DNA of 35,435 bases, from positions 1-35,435 of the forward strand of contig NW_019029083.1 in NCBI RefSeq assembly GCF_002105155.1, given 5' to 3'. Each line of letters starts with the position of its first letter. Within the stretch, counting starts at the first letter, position 1. Of the stretch, positions 1-9,998 are shown piece by piece. Source of the stretch: Lobosporangium transversale (taxonomy: Eukaryota; Mortierellomycota; Mortierellomycetes; Mortierellales; Mortierellaceae). Position numbers and translations under genes: made by a program. The notes below the pieces were generated by a model, which had not been told where the DNA came from, made no database searches, and saw only the letters and a list, made by a program, of their open reading frames with translations.

Positions 1-90
1 AAGAAAAACACGAATGCACTAACAGATTAAATGCAACAACAATAATAATAACAATAAAAAAAAGAAATAGTTAAATCAATCCATTCTTTT

Positions 91-1365
91 TTAGATGCTC
101 TTGCCAATGGTCTCGACACGGAAACCAATCTCTCTGAGCTTGGGAGCATCCAAGATCAAACGACCATCGAAAATGAAGGCGGGCTTCTGCATAGAATCAA
201 AGACCTTCTGGTAATCGAGCTGATGCATCTTGAACTCATCCCATTCAGTGCAGATGACAATGGCAGCAGCATCGGCGCAAGCCTCATATGCAGTCTTGCA
301 CACCTGGATATGTTTCTCAACCGTCGCCTCGTTGGTCCCGACACCGGGCTCAGTAAGGTCCATCTTGATCTGCGCAGCACTGACCTTGGGGTCGTAAATA
401 GCAACATTGGCGCGCTCCTGAATAAGATAGCTGCAGAGAGTAATCGCCGCAGACTCACGCGTATCACCAGTGTCCTTCTTGAAGGCGAATCCGAGAAGGG
501 CAATGCGCTTGTGTGTGACCGTGTTGAAGAGGGTACGAACGATACGATGGGTGAAACGCATCTTTTGATATTCATTCATGGTCACAACAGACTTCCAGTA
601 GGCAGCGACCTCGGGCAAGTGAAGTTGTTCACTCAAGTAGACCAAGTTGAGGATATCCTTCTGGAAGCATGATCCTCCAAATCCGACCGAAGCCTTCAAG
701 AACTTGGGTCCGATACGCGAGTCAGTACCACAGGCATAGGCAACCTCATCAACATCAGCGCCAGTGGCCTCACAAATGGCCGAGAGGGCGTTGATAGAGG
801 AGATACGCTGGGCGAGGAGGGCATTGGCAGCCAACTTTGACAGTTCGGATGACCACAAGTTCATGGTAATGACCTTCTCCTTGGGGATCCAGCGAGTGTA
901 AATATCGACCAACTTTTGCTGAGCTGCAAAGCCCTCTGGGGTTTGGAGGCATCCGATCAAGACACGGTCGGGATTGGTCAAATCGTTGATAGCAGTACCT
1001 TCGGCCAAAAACTCGGGGTTGGACAGGATGTCGAAACGAATGTTCTTGTTGGAGTTGGCCTCAAGAATAGTACGCATACTCTGGGCAGTACGGCAAGGGA
1101 CCGTCGACTTTTCAATGACGACCTTGGAAGAGGTGGCAACCTCGGCGATACGACGGGTCGCTCTCTCAATATATCTAATAGAATCAGAACAAATTGCAAT
1201 GTGAACATTAGACTCTGCAGGGTCCCACGTCTATTTTTGGATATGATTCGATTAAAAAGGTCCAAAAGAACAATAGATCAAAAAGAATCACAAGTAAAGG
1301 GAGGATGTACTTGAAAAAAGTTTTCACCTTCGACCTCAAACGCGTTTCTTTCTCTATAACTGCAC

Positions 1366-1398
<33 letters not shown>

Positions 1399-1774
1399 CT
1401 TTGTCTCTGCAATTGCCCTCACTCGTTCTTAGCTTAAGAGACAAATAGATAAATCACGATCACGTGAATAACACTTACGCAAGGTCGGCTGCCATACCAG
1501 CACCCATACCAGTCTTCTTAGTAGGAGTATTAACGGAGACAAAGATGAGATCGGCATCAATGATGGCTTGATCAACATCGGTTGTGAAGAACAAGTTCTT
1601 GCCACGACGAGCAAAGACGATCTCATCAAGACCGGGTTCGTAAATAGGAAGCTCGTCCGAGTTCCAGGCGTCAATACGGGCCTGGTTCAAGTCCACGATG
1701 GTGACCTTGACGTCATGGCACTGATAGGCAATAACAGCACAGGAAGGACCACCTATTTAAGAGGGAAAGGAGGA

Positions 1775-1805
<31 letters not shown>

Positions 1806-2260
1806 CGCGTATTTAGAATGATTTGCTGATAAAAACACGCAGTTCAAACTGCAAGGTGGAAGAAGTTAAAGATGCTTTATAACGAGCAGGGATCATTTAT
1901 GGTAGCAAGAATCACGTTCTTGCGAACCATGTCCTTCGTGAACAGGGGAACAAAAAAAAAAAAAATTTGTAACACCCAATTTTATGACGTCCTGTGAGAA
2001 TTCAGGGCACCTCCATCATCTTTTTGTCAATTGACTGCAGATATTGGGTTCCGAGTGTCCAGTGATTACTCGCTGGGTCCAGAGATTGGTATCCGATCTT
2101 TCCAACTGGTCAATCAATATGGTCATGGCTTCCTTAAGGGAGACTTCCATTGGGAGGGAGGAAGAGGGGAGATCTCAAAGCAAAGTCATTTGAACAAGTG
2201 AAGAAAAAAAAAAAAAATCTTACCGACATAACCGGCACCAATGCAGCAGATGTTGACCAT
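91..2260 (-). CDS. UDP-glucose 6-dehydrogenase (3 exons)
   Basis: Oxidises UDP-glucose to UDP-glucuronate with two NAD+ in the cytosol, supplying glucuronate for wall polymers. Hand-spliced exons on the minus strand are 2260-2224, 1752-1479 and 1174-91; phases close to give 464 residues, matching the family (about 460-490). The 37-nt first exon encodes [13 protein letters not shown], the start of the Rossmann dinucleotide-binding motif GxGYVG. Exon 3 carries [11 protein letters not shown] with the catalytic cysteine at about residue 273, close to the cysteine known in animal enzymes, and the NPEFLAEG and AACGTDxRIG-type family motifs. Donors are GTAAGA and GTAAGT, acceptors TAG. Both introns (471 and 304 nt) are long and each holds a 26-28 nt homopolymer. 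The start is fixed because the Rossmann motif begins at once after it. The identity is not in doubt; only the lineage-specific role is inferred. Confidence 0.95.
1753..2223 (-). other. Long intron 1 of the UDP-glucose dehydrogenase gene
   Basis: 471-nt intron between the 37-nt first exon and exon 2. It contains an A tract at 1773-1800 (plus strand), smaller A runs at 1952-1965 and 2203-2217, and about 230 bases of normal-complexity sequence with a short open frame on the minus strand that resembles nothing I know. Confidence 0.8.
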
Positions 2261-2392
2261 TGTGGAGATATTAGAGTTGAAAGGAGGAGTAGTGGTGAGA
2301 AAAAAAAGAAGTTGGAGTTGTGATGCGATGGAGATGAGGATTCAGAAGAAAGGAATGAAAGAAAAAGAAAAGAGATGGCCCTTGTCCAAATA

Positions 2393-2400
2393 TTTTTATA
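2393..2400 (-). promoter_or_regulatory. TATA box of the UDP-glucose dehydrogenase gene
   Basis: Minus-strand TATAAAAA, 133 nt upstream of the start codon at 2260. A CCAAT box (plus ATTGG, 2453-2457) lies about 55 nt further upstream. The pairing and spacing fit a fungal core promoter; the assignment is by motif only. Confidence 0.5.
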
Positions 2401-2452
2401 CTCTTTGAGGTGCAGGGTCCCCCTTCTTCTCCCTTTTACAGTACGGACGCTG

Positions 2453-2457
2453 ATTGG
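2453..2457 (-). promoter_or_regulatory. CCAAT box upstream of the UDP-glucose dehydrogenase gene
   Basis: CCAAT on the minus strand in the context CAGGCCAATCAGC, upstream of the TATA box at 2393-2400. The extended GGCCAATCAG matches the consensus bound by the HAP/NF-Y complex. Confidence 0.45.
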
Positions 2458-2973
2458 CCTGGTTGTCTTGATTCAATTGTTCCTTTTGTTCCTTTGGGAT
2501 CTTAGGGGTGTATGTGTGTCCTCCTTATCGTCGAAAATGTATAATAAGAAAATAAATTGAAAACAAGCGGTTATTTTTGGTCAAAGGTTATTAATAAAAA
2601 CTTTGATTCGTCTTTATTCCTTTCTGACTATCTTTGTGCACACTCCAACACTTTTTATTGGACTTTCTTTTTTTTTTTCCTTTTTTTATCCACTGTGCAC
2701 TCCCTTACATCGATGCAATTCGTTCTTCATATACTCACTCTTATACTCCTGTGCTCTTTTACTCAGCAGATCCATTCAACTTTTTAATCAGTTCCTCTTG
2801 CCAATGAGCATCCATCCTTCCTCCCTTCCTTCCTTCCCGCTGCCTTTTATTTTATCTTATTTTATTTCATTTCATCTTATTTATTCCATACTATTTTCTC
2901 GGAGGCAAGAAAAGAGGGAGACAAAGAAGGGGGGGGGGAAGGAAATGGCGGAAACCACGACTATGCAAAAGGG

Positions 2974-3006
<33 letters not shown>

Positions 3007-3409
3007 CTATCAAAATATCTGCCTTCTTCCGACATGCCGATCTTTCCTCGCCTCTCCACCTTGCTCCTAGTCTACTCTGACACAATCGCGAAAAATCTAG
3101 GCCGGAGCAACAAGGGTGATCCATCTATCTCTACAACCAATACAGGTTTAAACTTTCCTTTCTATAACAATGATCGGAGCAAGACGCTTAATGGATTGAT
3201 GAAACCAGTAAAGGAAATGATGCTCACTTCTTAATGGGATATAAGATATATTAACATTGTTATTACATATATAAATATACCACAATCATTCCAAAGGACC
3301 GTGAATATGTAACTCAATGGATGTCTGTTTTGACGCGATCAGTTTTTTCTGGTTCTCAAAATCGATTACGTAAATTAATTCTTTACATCTTTGAATGTCT
3401 GTTCCCAGG

Positions 3410-3440
<31 letters not shown>

Positions 3441-4030
3441 CATGTACATTGAATGTTCTTCCTTCTTTTTCTTCCTTCCCCCCCTTTTTTTTTTTTTTTT
3501 TTTTTATCAAATGGCTTGTGCACGGATATCGGAGCAAGCTTATGATGGATTAGAATAGTCAGATGTGAGAAGTGTTCTTATCAATTTCGTCTTCTATCAC
3601 CTTCATAGAAAGATATTAGCAAAAAAAAAAAAAAAAATAATAGAAAGAGAGATAAGGAATGGGAGGCGTAAGCAAGCATGAGACAATGATGAGTTGGTTG
3701 TGTTAAGGAGAAGCTTTTCAAAAAGGTTGTCCGAGCTTCGTTCGATCTAGCTCTGAGGAGACAAGTCATAGTCCTACATCTGATTACCCAACAAGGCCTC
3801 TCCTTTTAATATCTCTCTCTCAAAAAAAGCATTTTATATACAAGGAAAAAAAAAAAAAAAAAAAAGAAACAAATAATAATGATAATAATAATGATAATAA
3901 TAATGATAATAATAATGATAATAATTGACAATAGTTATTACATTTATTGCTTTCTAAAAATCGAATTTTTTCTTGAACCATGCCACACCCATAATTGCAT
4001 AGCTCGTTCAAAAAGTACTGTAGACTGAGC
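2458..4030. other. Gene-free interval between two minus-strand genes
   Basis: About 1.6 kb between the UDP-glucose dehydrogenase promoter and the 3' end of PEX11. It holds pyrimidine-rich stretches (2640-2890), homopolymers (A at 2975-3000 and 3410-3437, T at 3485-3505, A at 3621-3637 and 3844-3865) and a short AT-rich tandem repeat. The open frames here are low-complexity and lack recognisable domains, so I annotate no gene. Confidence 0.6.
3872..3926. repeat. AT-rich tandem repeat, ATAATGATAATA-type 12-mer
   Basis: Four to five copies of a 12-bp unit (aataatgataat), directly downstream of a 22-nt A tract. It lies near the 3' end of PEX11, outside its coding exons. Confidence 0.8.
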
Positions 4031-5631
4031 TTATGCCTTGTTGACTTTGTTGACTTTCTCCCATTGAGTCTGAGCTCCCATGATGGCAGTAGCAGTACTA
4101 AACAACAAAAGGAAGAGCGAGGTATACATCAGATCCCAAATGCACGATTGAAATCAAAGTCTAGAAAGCATGGTACAAACAAACAAACAAAAAAAAAAAA
4201 AAAAAAAACCCTAAAACACAAAGTAGAACCCTTACCCAATAAGACCCACGGCCCCGTCGTCCAAGTTAAGGTAACCCAAACCAGTGGCAGGGATGAGCAT
4301 ATCCAAACCGTCTTGGAGGAGCTGTTTGTTGACAGTGTGCTGCTCCCTATAATAAAAGACGGAGAAATTAACCCACGTCAGTATAAATATTCATTAGCAA
4401 GACAAGACAATTAAAGTCATGGATGTCGACTGGGCTGATGAAGAGGCCGAATCGAAAGTCACGACATGTATAAATAAATAAGAAAGAATATGTTCTGCAG
4501 TATACGTACTTTGCAATAGCCTTAAGCTGAGCACGAGCGTCCGACTTCTCAGATTCACTGTTATTAGAGAGACCACGGGCGGCAGCCTCGCGACGGATCT
4601 GGAGCTGGCGAGTCTTGTACAATCCGCTGACGAATCCGAAAATGATTCCGGCCAACCAGAACCTGCTGGCGAGCTCGTTATACTTCTTGATATTCTTAAA
4701 CTTGTAGGCACCTGATCCATCGATCTAGTCACAAATATAACAAAACAAAATCAGCCAATCTGCACTTTCAGCGCAATGGGCGTAGGGAGGCTTTCAAGCA
4801 TGAAGATTATGACGCAATCAGCTACTTACAAAGATAATTCCATCAAAGGTCAAGTAACCGGCGTAGGCCAACTGCTTGCCAATGGTGAAGAATCGCAAGA
4901 TTTCATCCTTGACTGATGTGGCCTTGGCAGCGTTTTCCAAGTGCTCAATTGGCTTGCCTATTGGATAATGAAGAGGAGGAAGAAGAAGAAAACAGAACCG
5001 GATTTTTAAGACTCTTGAATCGCGGTTTTTGATGGACGTATTCATAAATATCTGAAAGATCGAGCAAGCTGCTCCTTACCGAAACGCATCACTAGATCGG
5101 ACATGGCACGTGAAGAATGAAGCAGAAAAGGCAGATCACAGAGGAATTAGTATCCGAGTCGAAGATTAAACAAATGATGGCAGTAAGGGCGTTTTCTGGA
5201 CATCCGGACATGAAGATACTCTTGGGGGAAGTACAAAGCAGCCCTCGGCTGCTTTAGTGTGTACTTGATGCAAAAGCATGAATAAAGTGAACAGAGTCAC
5301 TGTATTTTTTTTTTTTTTTATCATTTTCCAGAATTTTGTTCTCTCAAATAAAAAAAAAAAATGAATTTGCAATTCCTTGAAACATCTCATCCAGATTTCA
5401 AGAACAGAATGAATCCCATGGTCACTTACGCTTGCGAGACAAGCCGAGGGTCTTCTTGAGGTTGTTGAAGCGCGCGACAGTTTCCTTGGTGGCACCCTGG
5501 CGGAGAAGGTACCAAGCGAGGAAGCGGGAGAAATACTGAACAGCTCTGTAGATCTTGTCACGACCAACGGTTGTGGCTGTAAACTTGAGCCAAGGCTGAA
5601 CGTTGATAGGTAAGCTGACGGCAGTAGACAT
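4031..5631 (-). CDS. PEX11: Peroxisomal membrane protein PEX11 (6 exons, one of 12 nt)
   Basis: Peroxin that elongates the peroxisomal membrane and promotes peroxisome division and proliferation. Exons on the minus strand are 5631-5430, 5091-5080, 4957-4830, 4724-4510, 4346-4236 and 4097-4031; all phases close to 244 residues, a normal length. Family signatures seen are DKIYRAVQYFSRFLAWYL and RFNNLKKTLGLSRK near the N terminus, LMRFGKPIEHL across exons 1-3, FFTIGKQLAYAGYLTFDG, and a C-terminal membrane-adjacent block ending in VNKVNKA. Exon 2 is only 12 nt and supplies most of the LMRFG motif; without it the conserved helix breaks and the frame is not affected (12 = 4x3). Introns have GTAAGT/GTAAGG/GTACGT donors. 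The gene is divergent from the amino-acid transporter at 6754. Confidence 0.95.
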
Positions 5632-6753
5632 GGCGATTGAGTAATGAACAAGAGAGGATCAAGAAGTGGTGTAAAGGAATAGAATGAGTTGTTTCTTGGT
5701 GAAAAAGAGAAAGCGGGGGAGTTTTTTTTTTTTTTTTTTTTTTTTTTCGGTCTTTAATACACAATCCCGTGTCACTTGTGTTTCCTCAGTAGAACCCGCA
5801 TGGATGGAAAATATAAGATTTTCCATTGTGTGGGTGGGATGAAATCATAATCTTCAATTGTAAATTGTAATTGTAAATATATTTGTATCGTGTGGTCGGT
5901 CTTCACGTGAATCAGATCTGTTTGGAGCACCGAATCACCAACTAAGCCGAAGATTCAAAAGGAAATGGACAGTTACAGAAGGGAAACAAACTTGATCAAA
6001 CAGATATCCCACGGATTCACTCTCCAGCTTTTTTTTTTTTTCTTTTTCTAGCAAACGCACAGGACACATTCAAAAAAAAAAAAGAAAAAACAGCAAAAAT
6101 CAAGCCACGCTTGGATGAAGAAGGATGACAATGATCTGTCTAAATGACAAAGAAGAGCAACCCGTGTGGTTTTACCAAAGAAATTGACCATCCGAAATGA
6201 TCCTTTTTTGTCCTCAATCTCATCACTGCTTATTGGTAAATTGGTACAACGATACTGAGAAAGTCACCGATATTGCGATCAATAACTCACCAATTCCTCT
6301 TGTGCTTTCACTGACAGGGACAAAACATTTAACAGTTCATATTAATGAATTATTTGGGTGGGACTATTTTTTTTTTTTTTTTTTTTTTTTTTTGACCCAA
6401 TGGCCTTGCGTCTTTGTCATTGCCACTGGTATTCATGGCAGTTGTGTACCTAATTTTTCTTACTCCAAAATATCGTCCCTTTGCCCACCATTCACACATT
6501 CTCATCTTCCCATCTCTTTCATCGCACATCATCGACCTCTCTTGAACTTGCAGCTTTTACTGATCTCTACTCCACTTTGCTCTATTCTGCTTCACTTTAG
6601 TCTACTCCACTCAGCCCTTTACCTTGTCATAAAAGGCCTATATTTTCGCACACACATATATATAGATATATAGATATACATATTTCTGCATTGAATATAA
6701 TCGATATTCTCAGCAGAAACGAACCAAAGCCATAGAAGCAATCATAGCCATTG
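5632..6753. promoter_or_regulatory. Divergent promoter region between PEX11 and the amino-acid transporter
   Basis: 1.1 kb between two start codons facing apart. It contains T tracts at 5721-5747 and 6367-6393, a TATA-like cataaaag at about 6628-6635 some 120 nt before the transporter start, and a run of CA/TA/GATA dinucleotide-like repeats at 6652-6682. No coding sequence is supported. Confidence 0.5.
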
Positions 6754-8690
6754 ATGGCGAAGACTTATGGAACCATGTCTGAGGCCGACCCCGTCCTCTA
6801 TTCGTCGTCTTCCAACACAATTATCGCTCGTTCCGGTAGTCCTACCAGCGTTGGCAAGCAGACAAACGATAGTAGGAGTTGTAGTAGTCCAATCCGATCC
6901 AATATTGGTGGAAACCATGAGCGACACTCTTCTGACGAGTCCCCCTTGTTGAATCATGGATCACACGGTAATCATGATATTGGTCATGGTAACGAGGTTG
7001 GTCCATCTGCTGGCTTCTGGAGCTGTGTAAGTTCAAATCCTAATGATCCTAGTACACAATGGGGGTGTTGGGTGCAAGCATTTTTTGGAGTTACGTTGGG
7101 CGCTGTTAGATCCGCAGTTACGTTGGGCGTTATTGTATTAATAGTCCTATTATGTAACACATAAGAACTTTCCGCCATCTATTATATTCGCTAATTTTTT
7201 TTTTTTTCTTCTGTTTCGCTTTCTCCACAATGTGTTTAGACAATTAATTTGGCCAATACCATTCTAGGTACAGGCATGCTTGCCATGGTAAGTTCTGGCT
7301 GAGAATTCGCTTTTATGCCAGCAAAAGAATAAAGAATAAAAATATATAACCTTGACTCTGATTCCTGTGATCTTTTCATTATTCTTGATAGCCTGGAGCA
7401 CTAGCAGCTGTGGGAATGATCTTAGGAAGCTTCATGATAGTATTTTCAGCCTTTGCATCTGGACTTGGACTTTACTTTTTGACACGGAGTGCTAGTAGGA
7501 CTGAAGGCCGATCAGCGTCATTCTTTGCCTGTTCGAAACTCACATACCCTTGGGCAGCAGTGATTTTTGATTTTGCAATCGCAATCAAATGCTTTGGTGT
7601 CGGTATCTCTTACTTGATCATTATTGGAGATCTGATGCCTGAAGTCGTAAAATCTATGAGTACACTGGCGTTTGTTGCGGCAGGCGGTGATGGATCAGGA
7701 GATATGGATCCCATTCTCTGGTTCCTGATCGACCGTCGCTTTTGGATTACTATTTTCATGGGCATCATCGGTCCATTGTCCTTTTTGAAGAAGTTGGATT
7801 CGCTCAAGGCCACGAGCGCACTGGCTCTTGTTGCAGTTGTCTATTTGGTTTTCATCGTTATATATTATTATGTGAATCCGGAAGGACCTTTACCACCCAA
7901 GGAGGATATTCAGTATTTTAAATTTTCAGGACAGTTCTTTACAACGCTTCCGATCTTTGTCTTTGCCTTCACATGCCACCAAAACATCTTTTCTTGCTAC
8001 AATGAATTGACGGATAACGGCCAAAGTATGTTGAACAGGATCATCACAAGCTCTATTGGAGCGGCTGTTGGCGTGTACCATGTCATCGGTGTATTGGGAT
8101 ACTTGACGTTTGGAAATGCTGTCGGAAGTAATATTATCCAAATGTACAACTCTTCTATGTTGGTCACGATTGGTCGTATCGCCATTGTGGTTCTAGTGAT
8201 GTTCTCTTTCCCACTGCAGTGTCATCCCTGTAGGGCCTGTCTGGACAAGGTGCTATTCGCTTTTGGAGAGTATTGGCAAACGACACGTTTCGGCAAGGCC
8301 AAGAAATATAACTCACTAAACTCCCATGATGCTGATGAAGATCATGCCTCAAACACAGCTACTCTTATAGGCGCTCATCAACATGACGACCATGGTGGGG
8401 TTATCCCCGAGCCATCACAACTCAAATACATTGTTATGACCTCTGCAATTATTCTTGGAAGCTATATTGTTGCGATAACTGTTTCGGAGCTGGAACTTGT
8501 CCTGTCGCTTGTGGGCTCGACTGGATCGACAGCAATCTCGTTTATTTTACCAGGAAGCTTCTACTATAAACTACACGTAAACGACCCTTGGACTGTACGC
8601 AAGATGCTGTCAGTGGGTCTGTTGACCTATGGATGGCTTGTCATGATCATCTGTCTGTCAGCCAACATTCGCCGTATTATTAGTGGATAA
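6754..8690 (+). CDS. Vacuolar-type amino acid transporter, AAAP family (AVT-like, 3 exons)
   Basis: Probably moves neutral amino acids across the vacuolar membrane, coupled to protons. Exons are 6754-7026, 7240-7287 and 7392-8690; phases are all zero, giving 539 residues. Residues 1-85 are a Ser/His/Asn-rich cytosolic tail with DESPLL, an acidic dileucine-type sorting signal. The 48-nt exon 2 and the start of exon 3 encode the first membrane helix, INLANTILGTGMLAMPGALA, the hallmark N-I-x-G-x-G-x-L-x-x-P motif of the AAAP fold. About ten further hydrophobic segments follow, with a hydrophilic His/Asp-rich loop near residues 405-435. Dropping exon 2 would remove most of helix 1. It lies tandem to another likely vacuolar transporter. 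The exact substrate cannot be read from sequence; plasma-membrane location is possible but less likely. Confidence 0.9.
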
Positions 8691-9349
8691 GATGTATTAT
8701 ATATTTGGAACATGTATGGGAAATGCAACAAGAGCTGGGACGTTTGATTGATTGTTGCATAGATTTTTTTTTTTCGTTTCCTATAACAAATAGTGTATCA
8801 TTCGTTCATAATTAATACATGTATTTATTCCAAATCCTTTTTTGCACTGTTACAAAGCACTGTGGTAATGAAGATCCTTCGTGCTTTGTCTTTTTCTTTT
8901 CTTTTGATACTTCGCTCTTCTCCTTTTTCCTTCTTCCTCACTGCCAACCAGAACATGTAAAAAAAAATTTAAAAAAAAAAAAAAATGGCCCCTTACTTTG
9001 CGTGGCAAATTTGGGTGAACTTGACCATGATGCTTTGACCTGACTGACTTGTTCCCAACTGAGCCTCAAGTTTGGAATGAGATTCCCAATTGTCAGTTCA
9101 TTCAGTCTCATTTCACTCTTTCCCAACTCTCCTACTTTTTTTTCACTCGTTTGCATTTCCTTGGGTCTTTTTATTTTATTTTTTTTTTTTTTATTTTTTT
9201 TTATTTTTTTTTTATAAACGAATAAACGAATAAACGGTGCTGTACCGCCTACGGTTTTGCAACGAAAACCTGACCAAACAGTAAAGTCCGAACATCTTTC
9301 AAACAGAAATCCTTCCCATCCGCATCACTTGTTGGTAGCTTTGGTCAGG
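8691..9349. other. Intergenic region between two tandem transporter genes
   Basis: Holds the presumed 3' UTR of the upstream gene (AT-rich, with an aataaata-like stretch near 8810-8825), an A-rich run at 8957-8984, T-rich runs at 9165-9215 and three copies of ATAAACGA near 9214-9236. No gene is supported. Confidence 0.5.
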
Positions 9350-9967
9350 ATGGAGTCACCCCTACTCAATCATGTGAACGAGTTGAAGGACAAAGGACCC
9401 AGACGATGGTTTATTCTGGCCATGTCGTGCTTACTTCTTTTTGGCAATTACTTTGGTATGAAGAATTAGCGCGCGTGACTTTCTCTTAGTTTGCAGTATT
9501 TTGTCTGTACAGTTACAAGTTTGGCTCACAACCTTGCTAAAAACTAACTTGATGCATATGTCTTTTTCCCTGCATCTCCTGCATGTTCTGCATGCGGCAC
9601 CGAAAAAAAAAAAAAAAAAAAAAAAAAATAGCCTACGACAATCCTGCTGCACTCAACACCCAACTTCAGAAATACTTAGAAATCCCCTACAACGATTATC
9701 AATATCTTCTGTCTACGCTCTACAGTGTCTATTCTTTACCCAATACTATCCTACCTTTCTTGTTTGGGTCTCTTGTAGACAGATTTAGTCCTCAAAGGGT
9801 GTTGTTGATGCTCAGTGGCTGTGTCTGTATTGGTCAGACCATCTTCTCGATCGGAGTTCAATCTCGGAAGGTGTGGATGATGCTTTTGGGACGAGCCATC
9901 TTTGGAATTGGTGGTGAGAGCTGTAGTGTTGCACAAGCCAGTATCACAACTATGCAATTCAGGTGAG

Positions 9968-9998
<31 letters not shown>

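Noticed and set aside
223-1314. Plus-strand frames opposite the dehydrogenase exon 3
   Set aside because: Antisense shadows of a strongly conserved coding exon.
1968-2010. TGTAACACC as a possible LTR end in the dehydrogenase intron, and the same nonamer at 35372
   Set aside because: Nine bases shared, with no further similarity, no matching CA-type end and no target duplication visible. Window edge prevents testing the second one.
2557-3070. Plus-strand frames of 76 and 155 codons upstream of the dehydrogenase gene
   Set aside because: They are low-complexity translations of pyrimidine-rich DNA and run into poly-Lys from an A tract.
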